Below, piece by piece: positions 34,291 to 45,242 of a stretch of 64,000 nucleotides of DNA (within the stretch, counting starts at the first letter, position 1; each line of letters starts with the position of its first letter). Position numbers and translations under genes: made by a program. The notes beneath the pieces are model-generated. The model did no database searches, had not been told where the DNA came from, and saw nothing but the letters and a program-made list of their open reading frames with translations. Origin of the DNA: Tricholomella constricta (lineage: Eukaryota > Basidiomycota > Agaricomycetes > Agaricales > Lyophyllaceae); contig JAACJP010000067.1 of assembly GCA_013368375.1 (NCBI GenBank), positions 56,171 to 120,170 of the forward strand. The letters run 5' to 3'.

Positions 34291-35767
34291 GGCCGTTTGT
34301 ATAGACTCTGAGGACCACGCCAGGGGTCCTCGTGTTTTTCTCTCGAGGAATGAACATTATTGAATACTATGTTAGCCGGTCAATGGCTAAGGGCCTTGGT
34401 CCTATATAAGTGACTGTATTGATATCTGATCCTACCTAAGTGAACATAACTAGTGGATTATTAGTACGAGTTCATATGTAAGTAGATTAGAATATAAGTG
34501 ACGAAGGGTGTATGTATATAAATGTATGTGAAAAGGGTCATTTTTTTGACGTGCTTAATGAGGCCCCGGAAATGCCTGTGGCACACCAAGACACAGCCTA
34601 AATTCTTGCTGTAAAAAATTGCATAAGTCCCGGTACCGAAGAAGGCTATCTGTTTCCAGCACGCTGTCGGAAAATTTCAAACCGGTCGTTCCAGCGCAAA
34701 GCCGCCTGCTGAGAGAGTTCCGGCTCAATGAACAGATTTAATATTTGAGGGTCTAAGTGAGATCTTGCTTGATCGATTATGGTGATGGGACGCGGCGTCG
34801 CGCCATCAACAACGCAACTTATTCTACTTATTTTCTGGATCGGAATACCTTACGGAAACCTTACGGAAAAGTCATCCAATATGATTCTGTTACTGGATGG
34901 TTTTAACTTTCAGAGCTTAAATGACCAGCCATCATTTATGCATCATCGCGGGACTTCAAAGCCAGTGCGTTATCGAGTTCCGGGTCGTCGAAGCATTTTC
35001 ACCAATTTCCATGACTCCTGACAAGGGTCATTTCGTCCCCACGATGCCCGGTTGGTATTGAACTCCACAGCGGAGCACCTGTTCCTTCAAAACAGTCTAA
35101 TCGGCTCACTCAAGGTTCAAATTCCTCCCCATGCCGTTCCGACCTGGGCTTATCTCCTGTGTTGATGGATAACTCACATGGTGGACCTACACTAGCTGCT
35201 TCTATATTAAAGATTTGTCCCATCGAGGTGAGATTCAAGTGAGATTCATTAAAACTGCTCGCGATCTAAGGTGCATGGTTCTACTCTGCTCGCCGTGACT
35301 GATTTTCTTTGGGTGGCGTCACTGATGCGCATGTCCAGAAATGGTATGAATTAACTTACCGCTCAAAGTAATCCAAATTGTTTCGACGACGAAGAATCTA
35401 TGCACGGCAGCCCCAACCTAGTGACAAAAAGCATGATTTATACTGACCTTTGACATAAATGTCTAGTAAGAGGTTCGCCTCCCTCGAACCGATTGTCCGG
35501 ATCAGGATAGCATTATTGACTGAATGTTTTATTTAGATCATATTGATTGAATTCCCTGAACTGAAGCTTCACGAGAGGGTCCAGTAGGATGGCTCGATAA
35601 CTTCAAGGTACGTCGACGGCGATGCTAAGCCCCTTTCAAATGGAACGATCTGTGGAAATGGCGTTCGGGTGGGCACTTCGTCAAGGTCGTCGTTATTTTC
35701 TCATCCGCTGTCGAAGACTTTAAATAGCCTCATCGGACTCCCTTGATTTCAGCCAGCCTCCACAGCT
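34290..35767. other. No gene seen
   Basis: About 1.5 kb without a supported gene. Frames are short and start without context, and I saw no tRNA boxes or terminal repeats. The last ~100 bases presumably hold the promoter of the zinc-finger gene at 35768. Confidence 0.5.
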
Positions 35768-36657
35768 ATGCCTAGGTGTCTTGAGTGTAATCGAAACTTT
35801 GCGAATCGCGAGGCTTTACATCAACACCTCCGAAGCTCTGGTGCAGAGCACCCCGTTTGTATTCCCTGCGATCGCAGGTTTATCAGTCGACAAGCACGAG
35901 ACGAGGTAAGCATTCTCTCCCAAATGAGTTTCTTTTGGGTAACTTGATACCCCGCATCCTCATGTTTGCAGCATATAGCCGCGCGTCATCCCCCCACATA
36001 CCCGTGCAGTAAGTGTGAACGCACGTTCAACGCCCAATTTGCGCTCGAAGATCACTATCGTGGCTCCACTGCCCACCCAAATTGCGCTAAATGCGGCCGC
36101 GGCTTTGAAGGCCTCAGGGACCGCGACGAGGTGAGTGTCTCCCGCTTTCGATTTTGATCAAGTGTAAACTTGACATTCTTCTATGTCGTCCCGGTAGCAT
36201 CACCAGAATGAACATCCCCAGGTCGCGTGTGCGCCGTGCAATGGTATTCTCATCTATGAAGACTCTACAGACCAACATTACAAGACATCCCCTAACCACC
36301 CTAACTGCAACATATGCGACCAAGGCTTCAAGGACTCCTCAGCGCTTAATAATGTAAGTCTAGAAATTTAATACCACGTACAACTGAGCTCTAACGACGA
36401 TGAACAGCACTTCCTCGACCGCGAGGCACACCCTGAATGCAAGTCATGTGGGCTGGTCTTTAAAAATGGCGAAGAACACAGTGCCGTGAGTACACCATTT
36501 CATTGTCGTTTATATTTTCTTGACACCCGGTTGTATTTCTATTTAGCATCTGGAAGAAGACTTGCGCCACCTTCTAGACACTTCCCAGATCAGCGCGCCG
36601 AATTTCCCACATCAGGAAAACTCCGGCGTCTTTTGCCGCGGCTTTTGTGGCTTTTAA
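35768..36657 (+). CDS. Seven-finger C2H2 zinc-finger protein
   Basis: Probable nucleic-acid-binding protein. Five exons join in phase 0 from the ATG at 35768 to TAA at 36655-36657. They give seven fingers of the form C-X2-C-X12-H-X4-7-H in a row: CLEC, CIPC, CSKC, CAKC, CAPC, CNIC and CKSC. After the last finger comes a short tail (QISAPNFPHQENSG) ending CRGFCGF. Introns begin at 35906, 36131, 36354 and about 36486. Each falls exactly before the first zinc-binding histidine of fingers 2, 4, 6 and 7. The end of the gene runs into GGCTTTTAAAAGCC, a small palindrome, so the original C-terminus may be altered. Targets unknown. Confidence 0.8.
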
Positions 36658-36869
36658 AAGCCGAAAAAGACGAAAAGCCGGAAAGACGTCGTGGCTTTTG
36701 TAAGCCCAGTCACTTTGCTTGGAAAAGCCGTTTTTTACTTGTGAAAGGTGTGAAAGACATACAGAAAGGCATTAATGACTTTCAAAATCACGTTATGCTT
36801 TCAAAAGACTCGCTTCAAGAATAATGTACAAGCAGGAAAAGACATATATTTGGAAAGATTAATAAATAT

Positions 36870-37090
36870 GTATCTATTCGACCCTCTTCGGAAAGGTGAG
36901 AAATGCACACCATGACGAGCCCCACTCCCCACGCGGGCCGTCCCGCACGAGCTGCTTGACGCGCACGCCCTCGGTACCTACCGCCGAGGACTCGGCTGCG
37001 ACGGCCACGAGCAGGCATAGCCAGACCTTCCACTCGAGTCCGCTGAAGGTGGTGAAAGGACCTTCGTTCGTCCCGACGCGCACTTAGGGC
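36870..37090 (-). pseudogene. Unclassified coding-like fragment
   Basis: A minus frame reading GTNEGPFTTFSGLEWKVWLC and ending TFPKRVE has a hydrophobic stretch and coding-like composition. I cannot assign a family. It lies just downstream of the kinase fragment and may be another captured piece. Confidence 0.25.
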
Positions 37091-37323
37091 GCAAGGCTGC
37101 CGTCGGAGGGAATGTTGAGCGAAAGTGGTGCGAATCGTAGATGCTGTGAACGAGAAAAGGTGCTCAGCATGTACGCGACGAAGATGTTGAGAACTTGTCG
37201 TAGGGGATACTAACACGCGGCAGTGTCCCTTGTATGTGCAGCGGCCGTGCACCCGGGTTCTCTGTGGGTGGAGGGGGCTGGCAGTGAGGAATGCGAGGGA
37301 GAGCCGGGACGAAAATGACTTAC

Positions 37324-37869
37324 GGCTTTGGTACAGATGATTCCCACGTAGCCTTCGTGCGCTTGCTGTGTGTTGAGTGCGACGTCTGTGGGAAGGTGTG
37401 AGCTAAGACGACGAAAAGGGCGAGGGGCGACGAACGTTGGCCAATCAAGAAGCGGATGCCGATACGCGTCATGTAGAAGCGGTCGAGCCAGGCCTGGATG
37501 TCGAGGCCGATGTTGCGCGCGTTCTGGACACGCTTCCACTCGAGAACGCCCTGTGCAACGCCCTGTGCGACGGTGGTGACGGTGGGGTCATGCCGGCTGT
37601 TGATGGTCTCGAGTGCGCGTGTGAAGCGCTTGTTGTAGTCCTGGACTTGAGGGGGCCAGGCGACAACGGCGTCGGTGTCGGCGTAGTACCTGCGGAGGTG
37701 GAGGGGTGCCGGATGGGCGTGGACGGGTTAGGACGGTGTGAACGAGGTGATGTGGGTGCGCGTGGCGCTGGCGAAGAAGCAGAAGCTAACTGACCTGCGT
37801 TCCATGGGGATTCGGAGCTTGAGCCTGTTGAAACCGTTGCCCGAGCTGGGATACGGAACGGTGTCCTTG
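37324..37869 (-). pseudogene. Mitochondrial pyruvate dehydrogenase kinase (PDK) fragment
   Basis: The minus strand encodes NGFNRLKLRIPMERR, an intron, YYADTDAVVAWPPQVQDYNK, RHDPTVTTVAQGV, QNARNIGLDIQAWLDRFYMT and RIGIRFLIGQ, then after a second intron HVALNTQQAHEGYVGIICTKA at a donor (37323). This matches the middle of the fungal PDK regulatory domain. The exons needed for the ATP-binding (GHKL) half are absent to the left and the N-terminal exons are absent to the right. A 12-base tandem duplication adds an extra VAQG. It is a captured or truncated fragment, not a working kinase. Confidence 0.65.
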
Positions 37870-37883
37870 TCGAGGTGCTTAAT

Positions 37884-38418
37884 GGACGAGGTGCTTGATG
37901 GACGGGCACTTTTGGAGGGCGGAGGGGGTGTGGTCGGTGGCGCTGGCGTGGATGTGGATGAGAGCAAGGTGGGCGGCGAAGTGGAGGTGTGGGGGGCTGG
38001 TGACGGTGGCTGGGGCAGAGAGGAGGCGGCGGAGGGTGTGGGCTTGGACTTTGGGGCTGGCGAGGCGGGCAGAGAGGATCGTCAGGTAGGGCGTGTACAG
38101 CGCGAGCGCCGGGTGCTGGGGAATGGTCAGTCGAGTTTAAAGGATAACGTTAGCCGCGCACCTTTTTTGTGCAATAAGTAGCTGAATAGACGAAGAAGAG
38201 TCAGCCAACAATCTGAGTACAAGTTAACGACTTACAGCTTTGGTCAACGCGTGCTCAACTTCTCCCTGTTCAACTTCAGGACACAGAATACCCAGCTCCG
38301 CCAGTCCTGTCCATGCACGGCACTCCTCCCGAGGCTCGAGGGTTGGCAGAGCAAGGCAGCGGCGCAGGGCATGACGACCGGTTGCGGGTGGATGCAGAGT
38401 AGCGGAGTTTGAAAGCAC
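37884..38418 (-). pseudogene. Helical-repeat protein fragment fused to the PDK piece
   Basis: Two minus-strand exons, one with ATGRHALRRCLALPTLEPRE and WTGLAELGILCPE (38418-38224), the next with HPALALYTPYLTILSARLAS and LRRLLSAPATVTSPPHLHFA (to about 37884), read like TPR-type helices. I cannot name the protein. Its frame stops exactly where the PDK fragment begins, within a short direct repeat (TCCATCAAGCACCTCG and TCCATTAAGCACCTCG). This suggests the two pieces were joined by microhomology. Confidence 0.35.
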
Positions 38419-38429
38419 CTTAAAAAAAA

Positions 38430-39480
38430 ACTTTCTGCGCGCTCAAAGGCCAGTGCTGGACGTGATTAAGTTCGGAGATGAGGCTGTAATATCAATGACA
38501 ACGTGGTGCAGTGGTCGTTATGACCATGTCTACAACTTACTACTACGTGAGATTGCGAGTTCAATTCCCTGCGGGTGACATATTTTTCACCTGCGCAAGT
38601 TAACTTAGCACAGAGTGTCTAGTGTCTAACCACTACTAAAGTAGCTTACAACTTTCAAAAGGCATAAGACGTTATATTTCAAGCAATATACATTTGAGGT
38701 GAAAAAGTGCAAGCAAAAGGTGAAAAAGTTGCAAAAGCCCAAGTAAAAGTAACCGAAGAAAGTCAGATACCCGAAAGCCACAAGCAAAAGTATTTGGAGA
38801 TTTGCTGATGCAGCCCCCGCGCAACCACCCGCTACGACCGAGAGAGCCGTACCGGCCACAACGGTGCCTACACGCGCGTCATCAGTGACGTCTCAAAGCG
38901 TCACCCCATCTTCGAGCCCCTGGCCTACTAGTATAAATTCCAATGTTGAATTCAGGGTGCGTTTTTTTTTTTTTTTCACCACAATGAACGTATTTTCATA
39001 TATTCGTGACTGCCTAGAATCTGATCAGGCGTACTGGACTGGCAGCGCCTCCTCCCTCGCCCGTCATTGGCACCTCATGGGCGACAATGCGTGTGGGTCT
39101 GAGTTCGCACTGTTTTCGAAATTTTATCACTCAACCCGAATGATATCTTACCTTTGGCCTGGTAGAACGTCCAAGTGTCGCAATCTCTTCGCACGATGCA
39201 AGGTGACCTCTCGACACCTTTACCTACCATTTTCGAAGTTACTGGTAATGTTAATCCTCGTACCCAGTTTACATTCTGGGATACGCCTGTCGGGCGAGGT
39301 ACAAGAACTTGGGAGCGTTATTGGCCGAGAATTTAAGAGTGCAGGTTGTTTGAGAACTCAATTCAAATATCGCTTGACATCGTATCTTGACTGTACCCGT
39401 ATATTTTCTTGCACTTTTTTATTGATAATGGAGTGTGTGTAACAAGTGCAACTCCAGTTGCGTCTTTTTTTTTTTTTACA
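38430..39480. other. Mostly non-coding, low-complexity stretch
   Basis: Contains a tRNA-like segment (38496-38581), A-rich repeats (38700-38760) and a T-run (about 38962-38977). A plus frame of 192 codons (38864-39442) opens with GTG and crosses the T-run. It has no family resemblance, so I do not call it a gene. Confidence 0.4.
38496..38581 (+). other. tRNA-like segment, possible SINE head or tRNA relic
   Basis: It has a good A box (TGGTGCAGTGG, 38504-38514) and B box (GTTCAATTC) at tRNA spacing, followed by a T5 stretch. The acceptor and T stems do not pair well, so it is not a functional tRNA. A decayed tRNA or the 5' end of a tRNA-derived SINE would fit. Confidence 0.35.
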
Positions 39481-39734
39481 CATAACCTCATCGAAGGCAT
39501 CCGTCTGAATGAGGATACGGTACCATTTCTCCTCCCCCCTTCCCGATGATGCCCATGATCATGAACGCTTTTGCTTCCGCTCCTTTTTCCGTGGTGGGAA
39601 GATTTGGATGAGCAATGATAAGACGCGTTATGCGCCCGGTGTCGCTGCTTGCCACGAGGCTCGTGACAGTCTGTCTACCCATGGTCAGCGTCACGTCGAA
39701 ATCGTCTGAGAACACGCGTCGCGTCGCGGAAATT

Positions 39735-40069
39735 AAGTGTGGCGGCCTAAGTAGTACATGATACTTACAGTACTAGTGATGATTGTCAATCCAAAAACAT
39801 TTTTTTGTCATGTTCAGTCACCTCTTGAATTCCAAGTAAGTAACGTCGTCAACGACCGCCCAAAAATTATAAATATCGCAGTACGTACTGTCAATGCGCA
39901 TGCCTGGTAAAAAAAAAAAACACAATCAAGCCTCCCGAGTTCTGAGAGGCCTGATCGACCAGTCGTTCTGACCACAGTGCCACGTACCCGGATTGAACGA
40001 GTGACCTTCTCATGTACGTTAATCATCATATCATACAAGTGAGACGCGCTACCACTACGCCAACGCGGC
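39735..40069 (-). repeat. Inverted copy of 43422-43725
   Basis: Read on the minus strand, this segment (tRNA-Thr plus ~250 downstream bases, including the T-run) matches 43422-43725 on the plus strand. The neighbouring 39584-39735 piece matches 43208-43370 in direct orientation. The two copies thus differ by an inversion. Confidence 0.65.
39978..40069 (-). tRNA. tRNA-Thr (anticodon UGU) with intron
   Basis: The minus strand folds as a cloverleaf. A 7 bp acceptor (GCCGCGT with ACGTGGC, one G-T pair) and discriminator A close it. The D stem is GCGT/GCGC around loop AGTGGTA, the anticodon stem TCTCA/TGAGA and the T stem ACTCG/CGGGT around loop TTCAATC. The anticodon loop reads C-T-TGT-A, interrupted after position 37 by a ~20-base intron. 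A and B boxes match consensus. A run of T for Pol III termination lies about 60 bases downstream (39909-39920 on the plus strand). No CCA is encoded, as expected in a eukaryote. Confidence 0.85.
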
Positions 40070-40145
40070 ATGTGCGCAATGTGCTCGACACACAGCACAC
40101 TCCTCCTGATGTCGGTGCAAGGGGGGTGTACATACCGCCCTCCGC

Positions 40146-40487
40146 GTTGTGCGTGATTGTAATTATCAGGTCAGGTATGGCGCGCAAGAATTCGAAAAGA
40201 AAGAAAGAAAGCGAGGACTGGGTCGGATGGGGGCGCCAGGAGGGGGAGTCAGAGAAGTATGGGGCGCCGATAAGGGCGTCATAGGCGGAAATGTGGGTGG
40301 AGCGCAGGACGTGCATGCAGGTGACATAGAGGGTGCGATCGACGAGGCGGAGGGCGACGGAGAGCCAGTAGAGGGTCTTGCGCTGGCGCTCAATGGTGGC
40401 CTGGTCTGGGAGCGGGGTCTGGGGAAAGGTCGCGTAGACGATATGGAGCAGCAGATGAGGGGGCAGCGACGTCAGCGTGTGCGGCAA
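40146..40487 (-). pseudogene. F-box-like protein N-terminal fragment
   Basis: Starts MPHTLTSLPPHLLLHIVYATFPQ, an F-box-like helix, followed by QRKTLYWLSVALRLVDRTLY and CMHVLRSTHISAYDALI. I recognise this layout from a common unnamed Agaricomycete family, but only the first ~110 residues are present. The sequence then loses resemblance and runs into the tRNA-containing duplication. It is probably truncated by that rearrangement. Family assignment is from memory of the pattern. Confidence 0.4.
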
Positions 40488-40727
40488 GCGCGAGGTCGTG
40501 GAGGGAAACGGGGGCAGGCCGGCCGACGACGCCCCATACGACGGCGGAGGCTGGATAATGACTTACTCGTCGATGATCATGGTGCCGCGTCGGTCACTTG
40601 CGAGTGGATTTTAGCGAATGCAAGCCGCTGTTGCACGTTGCGTAAAGGAGATGTAATGTGTGATGTGACAAATTGTGACCGGACGACGGGAAAATCGCCG
40701 GGGCTCCTTTTCTACTATCCTCTCTAC

Positions 40728-41964
40728 ATGTCGGAACGCGGTCACAAGCGCAAACGCAGTCTACAGGACTCAACAGATAACCTTTCAAAGATAAGGATGG
40801 CACTGAGTCGTCTCGAAGCCCTCAAAAAGGAGGTGGATGGGATTGAAGCAACGGAGGACGAATTGCACGCAATCTCGGAGCATGTCCTTGCATTGGAGAA
40901 CATTCTGAAGGGTGCCAAGAAACCAGTATGTGTCACATTCCTCGGATTAATATGTGCTGTTATATTAATGATGCTCCAGAGAGTGACTTCCTCGACCGTT
41001 ACTTCAGAAGACCTCAAGAAGGCTGGCGTCACTAGGAAACGTCTTGTCTTTGAGCCCGCGAAGGTGGACGAGTTAACGAAGGCACTGACAACGAATGCAA
41101 AGGCTGAAATTACTGATCTGCACCTTCGAATCAAGAAGATCTATGCACGTGTTAACATGGATGTGTGTCTTTCGTTTATCGCCTTTGTGTTCGGTGCCCT
41201 AAATGAAGACCTTCTCGTAGTGTGAACCGGGTTCACGAATGATTCTCGATGCAATACTGCTCGCATTGGCGGAGATTGCTTCACTTGAACAGAGGAGTGT
41301 TGCTATTCTTCCGGAGATGAGGGTTGCTCCAGGAGAGGGGGTCCAGATCGCTCACCCTGTTTCAGGATACGAATTGTGGTTGAGTGGCAATGTTGACTAT
41401 GCTATCATTGAGTATGAAGATGTGAGTGACCACAGGGGTGAGTCAGACTGCCATACTCCTTCACTCCGTGAATTGCTTAATGGCCACCTCAGCCCGCTTG
41501 CTCTCTGGTGGATCCAGAGACGATGCGTTCGATATTGCTAAGGGACGCCTATTCCTAGTTGAAGCCAAACACCAGCAAAGTTTCGTCTCCCACATCCCTG
41601 AAGCCGTTAGCCGGGCGATCGCATTGTTAAAGTCCACGAAGTACAGCAGAATCGCCTGCTGCACTTTTTTCACCTAAACATTTCCTTTACAGGCTTGCAG
41701 AGGTCCGTTTCTGCCTATCTGATGCGCAGACATGGATGTTCTTTATCTTGAAATCGGAAAACGGGATACTGACGTACTATGAATCCGCGGCACGCCGTCT
41801 GAGCAGAGACGTCGTGGAGACCTCTGACATGCCATTACGCGAGATCATGCAGCTCGTTTGCGAATGGGTAAGCCTTTGTATCCAGATGCCTATCTATATG
41901 TAATGGATCATGCCCATCTCTTCAGCTGAGGCCCACTGCGACTGGTCTGTTTACCTTCGAGTAG
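40728..41964 (+). CDS. Uncharacterised protein with PD-(D/E)XK-like motif
   Basis: Six or so exons join in frame. ATG at 40728 (MSERGHKRKRSLQDS) leads a nuclear-type basic tail and a coiled coil (LSRLEALKKEVDGIEATEDE). Next come SSTVTSEDLKKAGVTRKRL and LHLRIKKIYARVN, and the core LDAILLALAEIASLEQRSV. Then follow SGNVDYAIIEYEDV, a glycine-rich turn and KGRLFLVEAKHQ, and the end is LPLREIMQLVCEWLRPTATG with TAG at 41962-41964. The pair DYAIIEYE and FLVEAKHQ gives the D...ExK layout of restriction-like nucleases, with the helix QSFVSHIPEAVSRAIALL after it. I believe the family is widespread but unnamed in mushrooms. The nuclease reading is inference. Frame and splice sites look intact. Confidence 0.6.
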
Positions 41965-41999
41965 AGAACATGAGTTACTAAAAGTGCGAGTCCTCCAAG

Positions 42000-43204
42000 A
42001 GGACTGTATTACTCACTCGCCGTGTGCGACTCAACCCGTGACTTCGCTTGTAAGAGCGCAGCTGCGTATATACTAATATAGGCGCGTTGCTGTGGATCTT
42101 CACGTTTCAGCCGCGCAAGTTCAAGAACGAGTGCCAATAACAACAGGAAACATGACAACGTTCACTCTTTTGTTCAGCGCAGTGCTTTCAATACACACAG
42201 GTGGTGTTTGTGCATCAACGACACCGAGCTTCCGGGACTCTCGTTTTCCGAGGGCATACTGGTTGGCCATGACCTCCGCTGTTGGAGTCTTTCGGATAAA
42301 CTTCGTCATCCTCACTGCCGGTCTCAGATTAGATCCGCCACAGGTCATAACCCGTACCAAGCACTCGCCGTCCTCAGCATCGTGGAGATTACTGGCTTTC
42401 TCATCCTGTCCATCAGAGGCGAGCTTCGTACTGGGTCGGGAAAGATTTTTCAACCAACAAATTCTTGTCCTCGTCGGGCTTCATCCTGTGCCGCGCACAT
42501 GCGATGGGGATGTTAGGTCTAGGGCTCTATATTGGTCTAACCAAACACCATTCCCGGGGTTTGCGGCGAGACAGCCTCTGACATATCTTCGGTTGGTTGT
42601 TTAGCTCCATCGGGTGTCCAGGAAAGCGTGTAGCTGCACGCGTGTTCTACGCCATCGGTATCGTTCCAGTCCTTATATCCTGTCGAAACTCGGAGGCACC
42701 TTTTTGGTCATCAAGAGATCTCAAACCAAGGTTCACGGGCTCCGTTCCCTTCATTGCATGTGCCCAGGCTATGTGTCATTTTTCACCTTCACGGTCGGAG
42801 CTTTCTGCAGCGCGGCCCTCTTCACTTCATAATTTCTACCGAGCTCATCATGGACGTAAATGAAAATGATGACAACGTCGAACCCGGATCGGAGTCCGTG
42901 CTGTAGTAGTGGCTATCTTTTTCAATGCATACTACTGCCAATCGCATTTCAGGTAACCGCATCGCCGCTACTACTCTGTCCACCTCGCCTTTCCCAATGG
43001 AAAGGCGGCGTCTTGCCTCCAAACTTATTGGTTGGAGTTTCAAAAGTGCCCGAATTGGTTGAATGGGCGGAGGACGACGATATCGATGGTGGTTTGTTAT
43101 GATCATGATGGACAGCTGCTGCAGCTCGCGATGCATGCAGGAGATCCAGACAAGGCGTCCAGCAGGCAGGCCATTGAACACATTCTTAACGCACTGTCGT
43201 GACT
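42000..43204 (+). repeat. Dispersed duplication, copy B (paired with 33000-34290)
   Basis: Same-strand homologue of copy A, clearer at the end. The frame from about 43036 reads VPELVEWAEDDDIDGG, resembling the orphan family's IPDDLVKWANDHDFEPG. A different frame then reads QLLQLAMHAGDPDKASS and RQAIEHILNALS to a stop near 43202. The two frames are out of register, so it is a decayed coding unit. Confidence 0.65.
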
Positions 43205-43421
43205 AGACGGGCTTTCCGTGGTGGGAAACGGATGATTGATGTTAAGTCGCGTTGTGCACCCGGCGTCGTCGGTGCTTGCCACGAGGCCCTCGAAAGTCTA
43301 CCCATGGTCAGCGTCACATCGAGATCATGTCCGACAACACGCGTCGCGTCGCGGAAATTAATGGGCCGCCGAAAATAAAAGCCTTGTATGAACTTGTCAT
43401 CACATGCGTCCAGCGAAACTT

Positions 43422-43459
43422 ACATGAGAATTTCAGTCGTTCAATCCGGGTATGTGGCA
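43422..43459 (+). pseudogene. tRNA-Thr 3'-half relic
   Basis: Contains the anticodon-stem 3' strand (TGAGA), the T arm with TTCAATC and the acceptor 3' strand (ATGTGGC plus A) of the tRNA at 39978-40069. The D arm and 5' half are missing. T-rich termination sequence follows at about 43530. Confidence 0.6.
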
Positions 43460-43797
43460 CTGTCGTCAAAACGATGTTTCAGGAACTTTTGTCGATCAGG
43501 CCTCTCAGAACTTGAGAGGCTTGATTGTGTTTTTGTTTTTGTTTTTTTCCCTTCAGCACTCTGAGTCAGTACGCATTGACATTGCGATATTTAAATTTTT
43601 TGGCCGGTCGCCGACGACGTTACCTGTAATCCAAGAGGTAACTCATCATGACAAGAAGTTGTCCATCACTCAGTAGTACTGTTACTGTATGTAGATAGTA
43701 CTTGGGCCGCCACACTCCTTCTTGTTTGGTCGGTCTTTCCCACGCCTCCATCGGCAAAACCCCCGTCACCTAGTCCCGTTCTGTATCAGGTACCCGA

Positions 43798-45242
43798 ATG
43801 TCTTACGAAAACGCAGCGGGACAAATCACTGGGCCCGTTGTTCGATCTTTGGATGGCATTCCTGAAGCTGGTCTTCGCCCTATCCCACGTGTTCCTACAT
43901 CTCACCCCTCAGGCTCAACAGCTTCACAACAGTCATCCAGGAGTGGTCGCCGCGGCCTCCCAGGGCGAGGAGAACGTTGCTTCCTTACCAGGACTATATG
44001 CTACACTCATGAACAGGCACATTTTTTAAATGCAGTCAAGCACGGTAGTGGCAGGAAAGAGCATATCGTGAGCCGAATGGCTACAATTTGGATTCAAACT
44101 ACTAAGACATTTGAGCAGGAAAATATCGCACGGGACTTGGGCGTTTTCTCCGAGGACTTTGATCTAGACGGCCCAGAAAACTTGGCAAACCGTGCGCATA
44201 ATTTTTTCTTATCTTGTTTCTTGCTTCCTTACTTCATAAGACTAGTTGATCGAGTCGTCCACAAGGCTATGGACGCATATGCACTCGTTGCTTTCACGTG
44301 TGCGAACGAGATGCTCGATGATCTCATCAATTTGATCAAAGCGGAGAACGACAGTAGACAGCGAAACGCTGATGCGACGGGCTTTATACACCGTCGCCAG
44401 TTTAACGTTAGTAATATCTCAGTCTTGTACACCCTGACCTGACACCAATCTACACTAGAACTTGGCCGACAGCTTCCGTAACCCCAAGTACGAACTTGTC
44501 GCTTTATATCCCGAACATTTCCTCCCCACCGGCCGAGTCCTCAATATCTTCGATCCAACGACATCCACTGGGAAGACATATGTCCCTTCTGGGGATCGGA
44601 TGCTGCGTGAAACCCAAGACCCCAGCAGTCCCAAAATACCGTCATTTTCGTTCATCAGGGGCCCCAGCGTGCGCCCCCTCAATCCGTTTGCGGTTATTCT
44701 TAGTGCAGGAATCAAGTTCCGGAGGTTCCTTCGCGATATAGCAGACTCGCCTCTACCTGAACCCTTACCAGCCGAGACTACGCAACTCATCCATAAAACG
44801 ATAGAACTGGTAGACCTGCTTTACTGGAAGGTGATACCCCGCAGCGGAACCCCGGGTCACACCTTCTGGTCCTCTACGCTTGCCGATGCACGACGGAACA
44901 CCACAAGACAGTCTCGTCCCGGAAATTTGGGTGAATCAGACAATGGTGAAGATACGAATGGGGGCGAGAGCGGGGATGATACCGGAGGTACATATCGAGG
45001 CCAAAAGCGTCGTAGGTTTGTCTTCCCTGAGGGTGCTAGTTTGGAGAGGCGTATAAAGATTGCTGAACTACTGATGTCGGGCCATGGTCAGTCATTGCCA
45101 TTTCCCTCATGACTGGTTTTTGACTTCCCCATCAGATCTCGACTATGATTCTGATGATGAAGAGGTCTTGGAAGAGCTGCCAGTGGTTCTACTGGTGGGT
45201 TTGTCTCTCCTATTGTTGGAATTCATTTTGATGCCTCCATAA
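43798..45242 (+). CDS. HNH-nuclease-like protein of Agaricomycete type
   Basis: Three exons: MSYENAAGQITGPVVRSLDG to ...FIHRRQFN, LADSFRNPKYELVALYPEHF to ...KIAELLMSGH, then DLDYDSDDEEVLEELPVVLL to TAA at 45240-45242. The segment RCFLTRTICYTHEQAHFLNAV resembles the C...H half of fungal HNH domains, and DLDGPENLANRAHNFFLSC the second half. In the usual family the latter carries an asparagine and a catalytic histidine context (D-x-H), not clearly kept here. The middle exon has LNPFAVILSAGIKFRRF, typical of the same family. The later part is acidic then basic (GQKRRRF). It may be a nuclease-dead relative. The last splice is my choice. Confidence 0.5.

Noticed and set aside
38864..39442. Plus frame of 192 codons
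   Set aside because: Opens with GTG, crosses a poly-T run, shows no family resemblance or conserved splice sites.
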